DNA of 64,000 nucleotides from Nocardia asteroides (GCF_021183625.1 NZ_CP089214.1:4340001-4404000), one strand, 5' to 3'. Shown: positions 41,376-50,043, counted from the first letter of the stretch. Numbers and translations are program-made. The notes: generated by a model from the letters alone, not told the origin.

Positions 41376-42238
41376 TTCTGCTCCTCCGCGAATCGCCGCA
41401 CGGCGGCCTGGTACTCGTCCTCGGGCACCGCGAGATAGGTGTCCACGAACTGCTGCCACGCCTCCGGCGTCTTGGCCGACTCCACGTAGTGCCGCTGGAA
41501 CTTCTCGTCCCGGCCGTAGTCGTCGGCGGCGAGCGTGAAGTGCGCGCCGCCCGGCGCCTCGACCACGCCGTCGACCAGCATCCGGCTCAGCAGCAGTGCC
41601 TGCGGCGGAACGGATTTGACCAGCTCCTCGGTCTCGACGACGCGCTCCACCGAGAGGTAGCGGCGCTCGGCGGCCAGGCAGTAGAGGTCGTCGAAGTAGG
41701 GGTCGATGCCGGTGTAGGCGGCATTGCCGTGCGCGTCGCCGATGTTCAGGTGCACAAGTGCGGCGTCCAGGTTCAGCGCGGGCATGGCGATCAGCGTCTC
41801 GTCGCCGTAGGGGGAGGCGACGGTCTTCAGCTCGCCCTCCCAGAAGTTCGGCACGTCGGAGCCGAGCCCGGCGCGGATGGGGAGGAAGGGCAGCCGGGCC
41901 GCGGCCGCCTCCAGGCCACACTTGACCATGCCCTCGTCCATCTCGCGCACCACGATCTCGCCCGCGGTGCGCGCCTTGGCGAACCACGGATCGTAGAAGG
42001 GCGCCGAATCCAGCGAGACGAAGCCGTAGTACGCCTTGCGCACCTTCCCCGCCGAACAGAGCAGCCCCAGGTCGGGGCCGCCGTAGGTGACAACGGTGAG
42101 ATCGGTGATGTCCGAGCGCAGGATCGCGCGCACCAGCGCCAGCGGCTTGCGCCGCGAGCCCCAGCCGCCGATCCCGATCGTCATCCCGCTGCGCAGCTCG
42201 CCGACCACGTCGTCGAGCGACATCCGCTTGTCGCGCAT
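41372..42238 (-). CDS. ipdA: IpdA, alpha subunit of COCHEA-CoA hydrolase
   Basis: 288 residues. CoA-transferase family alpha-like subunit: GMTIGIGGWGSRRKPLALVRA, VVTYGGPDLGLLCSAGKVR, AYYGFVSLD, LNLDAALVHLNIGDAHGNA. Co-translated with IpdB and acting on the COCHEA-CoA ring intermediate. It lies 11 nt after the echA20 stop. Confidence 0.92.
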   Translation of the reverse strand: MRDKRMSLDDVVGELRSGMTIGIGGWGSRRKPLALVRAILRSDITDLTVVTYGGPDLGLLCSAGKVRKAYYGFVSLDSAPFYDPWFAKARTAGEIVVREMDEGMVKCGLEAAAARLPFLPIRAGLGSDVPNFWEGELKTVASPYGDETLIAMPALNLDAALVHLNIGDAHGNAAYTGIDPYFDDLYCLAAERRYLSVERVVETEELVKSVPPQALLLSRMLVDGVVEAPGGAHFTLAADDYGRDEKFQRHYVESAKTPEAWQQFVDTYLAVPEDEYQAAVRRFAEEQK

Positions 42239-42249
42239 CGTTTATTCCC

Positions 42250-43014
42250 TCAGTTCCCGGACCGGCGCGCCGCCAGATCCTCGTCGAAGCGGTCCCGGAT
42301 CTCGTCCGAGACCCCGGCCAGGTTGAGCTCGAAGGTGAAGCCCTGCTCGAAGCGGTAGCTGCGGTGCACGTCCTGCACGTCGATGCCGTTCAGGGCGCGC
42401 TTGGCGGCCCGGATCACCCGGCCGTCCTTGGCCGCGACGTTCTCCGCGACCTTCAGCGCGGCCGCGTCCAGCTCCGCGCGCGGCACCACCTGGAAGACCG
42501 AGCCGAAGTGATGCAGCTGCTGCGCCGTCACCGTGCCCGCGGTGTAGAAGAGCGCGCGCATGAGGTGCTGCGGCACCAGCCGGGAGAGGTGCGTGGCCGC
42601 GCCGAGCGCGCCGCGATCTACCTCGGGCAGCCCGAAGGTGGCGTCGTCGCTGGCGATGATGATGTCGGCATTGCCGACCAGCCCGATCCCGCCGCCCAGG
42701 CAGAACCCCTGCACCACCGCGATCACCGGCACCGGGCAGTCGTACACCGCGGCGAACGCCTCGAAGCAGCCGTGGTTGGCGTCGATCAGCGCCTGGTGCC
42801 CCGGCTTGCTCTGCATCTCCTTGATGTCGACGCCCGCGTTGAACCCGCGATTGTCCGCGCGCAGCACGACGACCCTGGTCTCCTGATCGCGCCCCGCCGC
42901 GCGGATCTCGTCGGCCAGGGTGAACCACCCGGCCGACGGAATGGCATTGACCGGCGGGTAGTCGACCGTGACGACGGCGACGCCCGGGGCGGCGGAGTGA
43001 CGGTTGATTCCCAT
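42250..43014 (-). CDS. echA20: EchA20, ring-opening crotonase-family hydrolase
   Basis: 254 residues from the ATG at 43014. Crotonase features: VTVDYPPVNAIPSAGW, GFNAGVDIKEM, GFCLGGGIGLVGNADIIIASDDATFGLPEVDRGALG and AAKRALNGIDVQ. The Mtb protein (Rv3550) hydrolyses a ring of the HIEC-CoA intermediate. ATG 43026 and 43077 are longer alternatives; homology supports 43014. First of the leftward echA20-ipdA-ipdB-ipdC run, diverging from an SDR gene over a KstR2-like site. Confidence 0.9.
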   Translation of the reverse strand: MGINRHSAAPGVAVVTVDYPPVNAIPSAGWFTLADEIRAAGRDQETRVVVLRADNRGFNAGVDIKEMQSKPGHQALIDANHGCFEAFAAVYDCPVPVIAVVQGFCLGGGIGLVGNADIIIASDDATFGLPEVDRGALGAATHLSRLVPQHLMRALFYTAGTVTAQQLHHFGSVFQVVPRAELDAAALKVAENVAAKDGRVIRAAKRALNGIDVQDVHRSYRFEQGFTFELNLAGVSDEIRDRFDEDLAARRSGN

Positions 43015-43040
43015 CGCGTGTCCCATCGAAGCGTTGGCAA

Positions 43041-43058
43041 AGCAAGCAGTTGCTTGGT
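43041..43058. promoter_or_regulatory. Widened KstR2-like operator between echA20 and SDR gene
   Basis: Half-sites CAAG (43043-43046) and CTTG (43053-43056) form a CAAGCA/TGCTTG dyad with 6 nt between CAAG and CTTG instead of 2. TGCTTGGTAGGTTA (43051-43064) is identical to 27926-27939 at the fadE30 promoter, including its -10 element. It sits between two KstR2 regulon operons. Confidence 0.7.
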
Positions 43059-43069
43059 AGGTTAGCACG

Positions 43070-43861
43070 GTGGCCATCGATATCGACCTGACCGATCACG
43101 TCGTGCTGGTGACCGGCGGCGTGCGCGGTGTCGGCGCCGGAATCAGCCGGGTCTTCCTGGCCGCGGGCGCGACCGTCGTCGCCTGCGCACGCCGCCCGCC
43201 GGAGTCGCCGATCACCGTGGACGGGCGCACGGTCGAGTACCTGGCCGCCGACGTTCGCGATCCGGAATCCGTTCGCGCGCTGATTGATTCGATCGTCGAG
43301 CGGCACGGCCGGCTCGACCACCTGGTGAACAACGCCGGTGGTGCGCCCTTCGCCCTGGCCGCCGATGCGAGCCCGAGTTTCCACAGCAAGATCGTGGCGC
43401 TCAACCTGCTCGCCCCGTTGCAACTGGCGCAGGCCGCGCAGGCGGTCATGCGGGACCAGCAGGGCGGCGGCACGATCACCAGCATCACCAGCGTCAGCGG
43501 GGTGCGGCCGTCGCCGGGCACCGCCGCCTACGGCGCCGCCAAGGCCGGGGTGGACAGCATGACCACCTCGCTCGCCGTGGAGTGGGCGCCGAAGGTGCGG
43601 GTGAACTCGATCGTCGCGGGCCCGGTCGAGACCGAGCTGAGCGAACTGCACTACGGCAATGCCGACGGCGTCGCCGCGGTGGGCCGGACCATCCCGATGG
43701 GCAGGCTGGCCCGGCCGGAGGACATCGGCCGCTGCGCCGTCTTCCTGGCCTCGCCGCTGGCCGGCTTCATCACCGGAACGGCGCTGCTGGTGCACGGCGG
43801 CGGCGAGCTGCCCGCCTTCCTCGGCGCCGCGACCACCGAACACCACGAGCAGCTGAGCTGA
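43070..43861 (+). CDS. Short-chain dehydrogenase (Rv3549c type) of the KstR2 regulon
   Basis: 263 residues from GTG 43070. Rossmann motif VTGGVRGVGAGISRVFL, NNAGG, Ser in SITSVSG and YGAAK catalytic pair. It corresponds in position to Mtb Rv3549c, whose precise step is not settled. A TAGGTT -10 (43058-43063) ends 6 nt before the GTG, predicting a leaderless mRNA. It is followed by a second SDR gene. Confidence 0.87.
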   Translation: MAIDIDLTDHVVLVTGGVRGVGAGISRVFLAAGATVVACARRPPESPITVDGRTVEYLAADVRDPESVRALIDSIVERHGRLDHLVNNAGGAPFALAADASPSFHSKIVALNLLAPLQLAQAAQAVMRDQQGGGTITSITSVSGVRPSPGTAAYGAAKAGVDSMTTSLAVEWAPKVRVNSIVAGPVETELSELHYGNADGVAAVGRTIPMGRLARPEDIGRCAVFLASPLAGFITGTALLVHGGGELPAFLGAATTEHHEQLS

Positions 43862-43878
43862 CCAGGAGAAGGACGAGC

Positions 43879-44787
43879 ATGAGCGAGCAGATCTGCGCCG
43901 GGCGCACCGTCATCGTCACCGGCGCGGGCCGCGGCATCGGCCGGGCGCACGCGCTGGCCTTCGCCGCCGCGGGCGCGAAAGTTGTGGTGAACGACCTCGG
44001 CTCGGCGCTGGACGGCGCCGCCACCGGCGAGACCCCGGCCGAGCAGGTGGTCTCCGAGATCCGCGCCGCGGGCGGCGAGGCCGTCGCCAACGGCGACGAC
44101 GTGGCCGACTGGGACGGCTCGCGCAACCTGGTGCGCCAGGCCGTCGACACCTTCGGCGGGCTCGACGTGCTGGTCAACAACGCGGGGTTCGTCCGCGACC
44201 GGATGCTGGTGAACCTGGCCGAGGACGAGTGGGACGCGGTGGTCCGGGTGCACCTCAAGGGGCACTTCGCGCCGCTGCGGCACGCCGCCGAGTACTGGCG
44301 CGGGGAGTCGAAGGCCGGGCGCGCGGTGCAGGCCCGGGTGATCAACACCAGCTCCGGCGCCGGGCTGCAGGGGTCGGTCGGGCAGGGCAACTACGGCGCA
44401 GCCAAGGCCGGTATCGCCGCGCTGACCCTCACCGCCGCAGCGGAATTCGGTCGCTACGGCGTCACGGTGAACGCCATCGCGCCCTCCGCGCGCACCCGGA
44501 TGACCGAGACGGTCTTCGCCGAGATGATGTCCACCCAGGGCTCCGACTTCGACGCCATGGCGCCGGAGAACATCTCGCCGCTGGTGGTCTGGCTGGGCAG
44601 CGCGGAATCGGGCGACGTCACCGGGAAGATCTTCGAGGTCGAGGGCGGCAAGGTCGCGCTGGCCGACGGCTGGCGGCACGGCACCCCCATCGACAAGGGG
44701 CAGCGCTGGGACCCGGCCGAGCTCGGCCCGGTGGTTGCCAAGCTGATTGCCGAATCGGTGCCGCAGGAGCCCGTCTACGGCGCCTGA
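43879..44787 (+). CDS. Short-chain dehydrogenase (Rv3548c type)
   Basis: 302 residues; AGGAGAAGG lies 7-12 nt before the ATG. VTGAGRGIGRAHALAFAAAGAKVVVNDLG is the hydroxyacyl-CoA dehydrogenase-type SDR N-terminus, with NNAGFVRDRM, Ser in INTSSGAG and YGAAK. The C-terminal ~60 residues are as in the MFE-2/HSD17B4-like dehydrogenases. It matches Mtb Rv3548c in position, and likely oxidises a hydroxyacyl-CoA in the pathway. Confidence 0.87.
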   Translation: MSEQICAGRTVIVTGAGRGIGRAHALAFAAAGAKVVVNDLGSALDGAATGETPAEQVVSEIRAAGGEAVANGDDVADWDGSRNLVRQAVDTFGGLDVLVNNAGFVRDRMLVNLAEDEWDAVVRVHLKGHFAPLRHAAEYWRGESKAGRAVQARVINTSSGAGLQGSVGQGNYGAAKAGIAALTLTAAAEFGRYGVTVNAIAPSARTRMTETVFAEMMSTQGSDFDAMAPENISPLVVWLGSAESGDVTGKIFEVEGGKVALADGWRHGTPIDKGQRWDPAELGPVVAKLIAESVPQEPVYGA

Positions 44788-44828
44788 GCCGATTTCGGCG
44801 AGCACCTTCCCAGTCGGTGCGCCCCGGC

Positions 44829-44834
44829 TATGAT
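44829..44834 (+). promoter_or_regulatory. Candidate -10 element before the repeat-rich protein gene
   Basis: TATGAT lies in the 130-nt gap after the SDR gene, 84 nt before the ATG at 44918. A weak TTCCCA (44807-44812) is 16 nt upstream. It separates the three-gene surface operon from the KstR2 genes. Confidence 0.35.
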
Positions 44835-44917
44835 GGGCTCGCGTTCGCCCGAAACCCCTGACTGAAACAGCAGCAGGCCCTCGGGTCGAGCGCGTTCCAG
44901 GAGGGGAAGGCTGGCGC

Positions 44918-46258
44918 ATGCCCGGTGGTCGTTCGATTCGCCCGATTGCAGTTGCTGTGGCTGTTGCTGCGATTGCGCTGTCGGTCCAGGTCGGGGCGCT
45001 TGCCGAGCCGTCCGAGACGGTGTCTTCGACGCCGTCCGCGACCACCACGCCGAGCGTGACGCCGTCGGAGGCGCCGACCACCACTTCTTCCGTGCCAGAC
45101 ACTACCGAAGAGGTGCTGCCGTCGACCACGACGGCGGTTTCGCCGTCGTCGACGGGCGTGTCGGTGACCCGGACTCCGGAGGTCGTCCCGGAGGAGGAGC
45201 CGGCCGCGGAGAGCACCGCTGAGCGTGCGCGGGTCGAGGCCGGAGCGGCGGTGAGCACCACCGTCGCGCCGCCGGTCGCCGCGCCGCCGGTGCTGCTCGG
45301 CGCCGGTTCGGCCGGGCTCGGTTTGATGTTCGTCGGGTCGGCCGGAATCAGCGCGGGCGCAACCGGTTCCGGGGGCATCGGGCTCTCGGTGTCCACCGGT
45401 CTCGAGCTGGGCGTGGCCGGGTCGGTCGGTGGGCAGGCCGGTTCCGGCACGCCCGAGCCCGGGAAAGCGGAGCCCATCGCGTTCGACCCGGGCGCGATCA
45501 TCTCCACCGCGACGGCACTGGCCCTCACCTCCGCCGTCCCCCTGCTCCTCCTCATCCCGCTCCCCGCCCTCCCGTCCCTGTCGCAGCCCGGCGTGGAACC
45601 GGCCCCGCCCGGGCCGCAGGCGCCCGATCCCGACAATCCGGGCACCCTCGATGCCCCGGAGCGCGAGAGCGGCCCTGAGCGTGCCGAGAGCCCCGAGGGC
45701 ACGGACAGCTCGGATGGTGCGGGCAGCCCCCGGGCGCCGGGGAGCCCAGAAGTGCCGGGCAGCCCTGAGGCGCCGGGGAGCCCGGACGCGCCGGGGAGCC
45801 CGGACGCGCCGGGGAGCCCAGACTCGCCGGGCACCGGTGGGGGCGCCGCCGACAGCACGGCGACGCCAGGCACCCTCGCGGCCCCGAATCCCGCCGCACC
45901 CGATTCATCGCCGGAAACGGCTGCGCCCGGGGAGTCGCCGAATTCCGCCGCGCCCGGGGCATCGCCGAATTCCGCCGCGCCCGGCGCACCGCCCACCGCT
46001 CCGCCGGGGACCCCGCTCCCGGTCGGCGCACCGGAAAATACCCCGCCGCAACCCAACCCACCCGACCCCGAGGTCCGCACCACCGCCGACGGCGACCCGA
46101 TCCCGGCGGCCCCACTCCTCCCGGTACTCGGCGGCCTCGCCGCCATGGCCATAGCGGCCGCCGCCTCCGGCGCCGTGAGCTTCCGCAGCGCCGCCGCCGC
46201 ACAGGCCAGGCTCGACGCCGCGAGAGCCGAATTCTTCGGACGGGGACGCGACCGATGA
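44918..46258 (+). CDS. Secreted/membrane-anchored Pro-Gly-Ser repeat protein
   Basis: 446 residues. A signal-like N-terminus (IAVAVAVAAIALSVQVGALA, then EPSE) leads to a Ser/Thr/Pro-rich stretch, an Ala/Gly hydrophobic middle, a second region with six-residue units PGSP(D/E)A/V/S at about 275-305, APG(E/A)SPNSA repeats, and a C-terminal membrane segment (PVLGGLAAMAIAAAAS) followed by a charged tail. It looks like a cell-envelope surface protein. The stop overlaps the ImmA/IrrE gene (ATGA). Confidence 0.7.
   Translation: MPGGRSIRPIAVAVAVAAIALSVQVGALAEPSETVSSTPSATTTPSVTPSEAPTTTSSVPDTTEEVLPSTTTAVSPSSTGVSVTRTPEVVPEEEPAAESTAERARVEAGAAVSTTVAPPVAAPPVLLGAGSAGLGLMFVGSAGISAGATGSGGIGLSVSTGLELGVAGSVGGQAGSGTPEPGKAEPIAFDPGAIISTATALALTSAVPLLLLIPLPALPSLSQPGVEPAPPGPQAPDPDNPGTLDAPERESGPERAESPEGTDSSDGAGSPRAPGSPEVPGSPEAPGSPDAPGSPDAPGSPDSPGTGGGAADSTATPGTLAAPNPAAPDSSPETAAPGESPNSAAPGASPNSAAPGAPPTAPPGTPLPVGAPENTPPQPNPPDPEVRTTADGDPIPAAPLLPVLGGLAAMAIAAAASGAVSFRSAAAAQARLDAARAEFFGRGRDR
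45738..45832 (+). repeat. 18-nt tandem repeats encoding PGSPxx
   Basis: About five copies of CCGGGGAGCCCGGACGCG-like units occur in a row inside the surface-protein gene, giving PGSPEV, PGSPEA, PGSPDA, PGSPDA, PGSPDS. A 27-nt unit is repeated twice nearby (45922-45975). Copy number is likely to vary among strains. Confidence 0.85.
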
Positions 46259-46755
46259 CCAGAACCCTCTCCCGCTCGTACCGCCGCGTCGCCGCCGCGG
46301 TCGACGCCGTCTGCGCGGTCGCCGCCGACTCCGACGCCACCACCCTGGACGAGGTGGTGCACGCCATCGGGGCCGAGCGCGGCCGTGACATCGAGATCAC
46401 CAGCGCCAGGCTGGGCCCCGGCGTCTGCGGCCAGCGCCGCCGCTACCCCGACCGCGACGTCATCGTGCTCGCCGAGACGCTGCCGGGCCGCGACCACACC
46501 CTCGCCCACGAACTCGGCCACATCGTCTTCGCGCACGAGGGCGCGCCCGCCGAGGAGGTCACGCTGGCCGCGAGCGACGACCTCATCGCGTACATGCTCA
46601 GCCAGCGCGCGCACGAGATCGTGGAGGACGGCGCCGACGAGCACGCCGAGTGGGAGGCCGAGACCTTCGCCGCCATGCTCATGACGCGGCTGCGCGTCTT
46701 CACCAACCGGGGCGCGGGCGTCTCGGTCCTGCGATTCGACGAGGCACTCGGATGA
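46255..46755 (+). CDS. ImmA/IrrE-family metallo-endopeptidase
   Basis: 166 residues. HTLAHELGHIVFAHEG carries the zinc motif HExxH, with a later Glu in EWEAETFAAMLM as third ligand. Such proteases cleave XRE-type repressors. It is in an operon with the repeat-rich surface protein and a membrane protein, and a XRE/EspR-like gene lies 1.3 kb downstream, a possible substrate. Confidence 0.9.
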   Translation: MTRTLSRSYRRVAAAVDAVCAVAADSDATTLDEVVHAIGAERGRDIEITSARLGPGVCGQRRRYPDRDVIVLAETLPGRDHTLAHELGHIVFAHEGAPAEEVTLAASDDLIAYMLSQRAHEIVEDGADEHAEWEAETFAAMLMTRLRVFTNRGAGVSVLRFDEALG

Positions 46756-47759
46756 CACCGTGGATCACCGCCCTGCTGGTCTGGATCGCCGCGGGCGCGC
46801 GGGTGGGGCGGGTGCTGGTCAAGCCGGCCACCACCGCGCGGGTGGCGATCGTGGTCGCGGTCGCCGCCGTGGCCACCGCCGCGACCACCGCGGTCCCGGA
46901 GATCGGCCTCGCGCTCGATCACGCGCTGCCCGGCGGGCTGCCGTCCGGGCTGTTCTCCAGCGCGATCCACACCGCCGCCTGGATCGGCTTCGCCACCGCC
47001 ACCTCGGTGGTGGCCTCGGCGGCCTGGCCGGTGGTCTCGCGCGGCAACCTGCGCCGGATCGCGGCCGGAATCTACGGCGTCGGCACCGGGGCGGCGGTGG
47101 TGACGATCGCCTGGTCGACCACCTTCGGCTGGGCCGTCGTCGCACTCGGCTGCCTACTGGTGGTGGTCACCGGCCTGCGCAACCTGGACTGGACCGCGCT
47201 CGGCCGCGGCATCGCGCTCTACACCGCGGGCACCGCCCTGGTCGGGGTGCTCGCCGCGGGCGAGATCCGCGCGGCCGCGGCGGGGGAGCCGGCGCGGGCG
47301 GCGGGCGCGGCGCTGCCGTTCGGCCGGCTGTGGGAGCTCGCGGCGCTGCTGATCGGGCTCGGCGCGGTCTGGATCGTGGTCGAGCTGTGGGTGCGCGCCC
47401 GGCTGCTCATGCGCCGCACGCACGCGCTGCACAGCCTGCTGGTGCACCGCTTTCCGCAGGTCATCGCGCACGAGCAGTCGGCGTGGTCGACCCAGCTGCG
47501 TGCCTCGGACCAGATCACCCAGATCATGGACGCGCTCTACCTGCAGGCGGGCGGCGGAGCGCGGTTCGCCGCCGGCCTGCCGCCTGCCTCGGTGCCGGAA
47601 CGGGCGGCCGCGGTCGCCCGCTGGGCGCGCGATCCGCGCGGCTCCGACGGGGTGGACGCACGCTGGCTCGCGCCGCCCGCCGGAATCAGCCCGCGCGGCT
47701 GGGTGCAGGCGATTGCCCGCGCCTTCGAACCGGGCCGCGGCGCGCACCTCCGAAATTGA
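46752..47759 (+). CDS. MAB_1171c-type membrane protein (putative transporter)
   Basis: 335 residues from ATG 46752, overlapping the ImmA/IrrE stop. About seven membrane segments lie in the N-terminal 245 residues, followed by a cytoplasmic domain (RTHALHSLLVHRFPQVIAHE...TQIMDALYLQAGGG). This layout and the pairing with an ImmA/IrrE protease are typical of the MAB_1171c family in mycobacteria and nocardiae. Its function is unproved. Confidence 0.8.
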   Translation: MTPWITALLVWIAAGARVGRVLVKPATTARVAIVVAVAAVATAATTAVPEIGLALDHALPGGLPSGLFSSAIHTAAWIGFATATSVVASAAWPVVSRGNLRRIAAGIYGVGTGAAVVTIAWSTTFGWAVVALGCLLVVVTGLRNLDWTALGRGIALYTAGTALVGVLAAGEIRAAAAGEPARAAGAALPFGRLWELAALLIGLGAVWIVVELWVRARLLMRRTHALHSLLVHRFPQVIAHEQSAWSTQLRASDQITQIMDALYLQAGGGARFAAGLPPASVPERAAAVARWARDPRGSDGVDARWLAPPAGISPRGWVQAIARAFEPGRGAHLRN

Positions 47760-48016
47760 TCGGATGAATTTGGGTGCCCGTAATTCCGGGGGCACTCGGA
47801 GGGGGTCCGCTGGAGATTCGCCGATCGGACCGATGGGTCGGAATCGCTGCCGGATGGAATGTCGGCGGAACCGCCACTATCGATCCGACGGGAATCCGTT
47901 TCGCTTCGCCCGTGCATTTTTGCGAATGCACGTGCAGATGAACGTTAAGCGCACACACTGGACACCCGGATGTCCGGGAAGTGTCCCGGTGCGGAGCTGC
48001 CCGGTTGTGATAGCTC
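47760..48016. other. Intergenic region after the membrane-protein operon
   Basis: Together with the hairpin up to 48072 this makes a 313-nt stretch without a gene. It contains a perfect 8-bp dyad (CGTGCATT 47911-47918 / AATGCACG 47925-47932) about 150 nt after the stop codon, possibly a terminator of the rightward operon, and a short CCCGGA-TG-TCCGGG dyad. No coding frame is convincing. Confidence 0.5.
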
Positions 48017-48063
48017 ACAACGCGGAGCGGTGCGGCCCCCTGGACCGCACCGCTCCGCGTTGT
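48017..48063. terminator. Long hairpin between convergent operons
   Basis: The sequence has 19-bp arms (48017-48035 and 48045-48063) that pair perfectly around a 9-nt loop, GC-rich, located 10 nt past the stop of the leftward EspR-like gene. There is no T-run; actinobacterial terminators often lack it. It would terminate that gene and block read-through from the right-going operon. Confidence 0.75.
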
Positions 48064-48072
48064 CGTGTAACC

Positions 48073-48489
48073 CTATTCCGTCCCGTCCGGAGGAATTTCC
48101 GGCAATCCCTCGCTGGCTCGCAACTTCTCCGCCATGGAGGTGAGAAGGTTCTGCGATTCTTCGGAGAGGTCGAACGCCCGGCTCGACAGTCTGCGCAGCC
48201 CGTAGCCCTGCAGCTGCGACAGCAGCTCCAGGTCGTGGTCGATCTTGGCCGCGTAGATGTCGTTGAAGAAGTAGTCCGGCTTGACCTTGAAGAACTTGGC
48301 CAGTGCCGCCACCGTCTCGTCCGACGGGTTCGTCCGCTGCCCCGAGCGCAACTGCGACAGGTACGGTTTCGAGATCGGATGCCCGGAGGCTGTCAGCGCT
48401 GCCGCAACCTCCGCGTTGGTGTGCGGCTTGCGCCCCGGGGGATGCACGGTTTCGAACAGCTTGTTCAGCCGCGCCGCGAAATCAGCCAT
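48073..48489 (-). CDS. EspR-like helix-turn-helix regulator
   Basis: 138 residues. FAARLNKLFETVHPPGRKPHT, YLSQLRSGQRTNPSDETVAALAKFFKV and the long C-terminal helix (ESQNLLTSMAEKLRASEG) match the build of Mtb EspR, a nucleoid-associated regulator of ESX-1 and cell-wall genes. Residues 25-60 are the helix-turn-helix; the C-terminal helices form the dimer. Likely target: the surface/ImmA operon or ESX genes; inference. Confidence 0.85.
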   Translation of the reverse strand: MADFAARLNKLFETVHPPGRKPHTNAEVAAALTASGHPISKPYLSQLRSGQRTNPSDETVAALAKFFKVKPDYFFNDIYAAKIDHDLELLSQLQGYGLRRLSSRAFDLSEESQNLLTSMAEKLRASEGLPEIPPDGTE

Positions 48490-48853
48490 TGTGAGCCGCC
48501 CAATTCCCTTCGCTGTACTAAGAGAGGTTATCTCGGATACCTATCATTGATATTAGCGGCTCAGTAACTGAAAACCTACGCCTGATTGCGTATTTCCTGA
48601 CGTTGCACGCCACCCCAACGACTGAAGTGGCTTCGAACCGACGTTTGCGGGTTGACGCGGGGGCCTCTGGGCGAGCGGCACATGGCAACGGTTCCCGCCT
48701 GTCGGGCGAACGGTCGACGCCGGACCAAAGTTCGCTCGAAAGTAGCTGATGTCTCATCTATTCCGGTCGGTTCGCTGACATGTGGTGTACAACACGTTCT
48801 CGCCACTGGGAGATGAACGTTCAACGAAACCGACCGGAATCGACACTTCCGGG
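48490..48853. other. 364-nt gap with promoter of the EspR-like gene
   Basis: No convincing coding frame. The EspR-like side is AT-richer and holds a TATCATTGATA palindrome (48542-48552) about 55 nt upstream of its ATG, with GAAGGGAA as ribosome site. The fadA5 side has a KstR-like TACAACACGTTCTC at 48788 that lies at a gene end, so is probably not used. Confidence 0.5.
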
Positions 48854-50017
48854 CTAGAGCCGCTCGATGATGGTGCCCGTGGCGAGCGCGCCGCCCGCGC
48901 ACATCAGCACCATCGCGGTGCTACCGCCGGTCCGCTCCAACTCGTGCAAAGCCGTTGTGAGCAAACGGGATCCGGTCGAGCCGACCGGGTGCCCGATGGC
49001 GATCGCGCCGCCGTTCACATTGACCTTGTCGAAGTCGGGTTCGTGCACTCGCGCCCAGGAGAGCGCCACCGAGGCGAACGCCTCGTTGATCTCGAACAGG
49101 TCGAGATCGCCGATCTTCATCCCGGACTTCTCCAGCAACCGGGCGCAGGCCTGCACCGGGCCGTCCAGGTGGAACTCGGGCTCCGCCCCGACCACCACCT
49201 GGGTGACGATCCGGGCCCGCGGCCGCAGCCCGGCCCGCTCGGCGGCGGCCTGATCCATGAGCAGCACGGCGGCGGCGCCGTCCGAGATCTGCGACGAGGT
49301 GCCCGCGGTGTGGATGCCGCCGTCCAGCACCGGCTTCAGCGCGGCCAGCCCCTCGGCGGTGGTCTCGCGCAGCCCCTGGTCTCGGTTGACGGTGAGCGTC
49401 TGGCCCGTGCGGTTGCCCTCCTTATCCACCTCGGGCGCGGTCACCGTGAGCACCTCGCGGTCGAACCGCCCCTCGGCCCAGGCCAGCGCGGCCAGCCGCT
49501 GCGAGCGCGCGCCGAACTCGTCCACGTCGGCGCGGGTGATGCCGCGCCGCTTGGCGATCCGCTCCGCCGCCTCGAACTGGTTCGGCAGGTCGATGGTCCA
49601 GGAGTCCGGCCGGCGCGGGCCCGCGTTCTCGCCCACATTCGCGCCGAGCGGAACCCGGCTCATGGCCTCCACCCCGCAGGCGAGGCCGATCTCGATGGCA
49701 TCGGTCGCGATCAGCCCGGCCACCAGGTGCGCGGCCTGCTGGGCCGAGCCGCACTGGGTGTCGATGGTGGTGGCGGCGGCCTGCCAGGGCAGCCCCTCGT
49801 TCAGCCACGCCACCCTGGTGATGTTGTTGGATTGTTCGCCTGCCTGGGTGACGCAGCCTCCGATAACCTGCTCCACCAGGCCCGGATCGACCCCGGCCTT
49901 CTCCAGAATGCCGCGCTGAGCGGCGCCGAGGAGCTCCGCGGCGTGCAAGCCGGAGAGCTGACCGCGGCGCTTGCCGATCGGGGTACGGGCCGCTTCGACG
50001 ATGACGGGAGTGCCCAT
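48854..50017 (-). CDS. fadA5: Thiolase FadA5
   Basis: 387 residues from the ATG at 50017; AAGGAAAGG lies just before it. Thiolase: nucleophile Cys in DTQCGSAQQAAH, INEAFASVALSW, NVNGGAIAIGHPVGSTGS and MCAGGALATGT. In Mtb FadA5 releases acetyl-CoA or propionyl-CoA from the steroid side chain. It diverges from cyp125 as in Mtb (Rv3546/Rv3545c) and shares its KstR-controlled region. Confidence 0.92.
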   Translation of the reverse strand: MGTPVIVEAARTPIGKRRGQLSGLHAAELLGAAQRGILEKAGVDPGLVEQVIGGCVTQAGEQSNNITRVAWLNEGLPWQAAATTIDTQCGSAQQAAHLVAGLIATDAIEIGLACGVEAMSRVPLGANVGENAGPRRPDSWTIDLPNQFEAAERIAKRRGITRADVDEFGARSQRLAALAWAEGRFDREVLTVTAPEVDKEGNRTGQTLTVNRDQGLRETTAEGLAALKPVLDGGIHTAGTSSQISDGAAAVLLMDQAAAERAGLRPRARIVTQVVVGAEPEFHLDGPVQACARLLEKSGMKIGDLDLFEINEAFASVALSWARVHEPDFDKVNVNGGAIAIGHPVGSTGSRLLTTALHELERTGGSTAMVLMCAGGALATGTIIERL

Positions 50018-50043
50018 CTCCACCCTTTCCTTCGGGATAAAAA

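Noticed and set aside
45738..45832. Possible CRISPR-like array
   Set aside because: Units are contiguous and in-frame, without spacers; they encode PGSPxx repeats of a surface protein.
43651..46758. A 1035-residue leftward reading frame
   Set aside because: It is antisense to two SDR genes and the surface operon; Pro/Ser/Gly-rich composition without domains shows that it is a GC-rich shadow.
48788..48801. TACAACACGTTCTC resembling a KstR site
   Set aside because: One mismatch only, but it lies downstream of the fadA5 stop and upstream of no gene start; likely chance.
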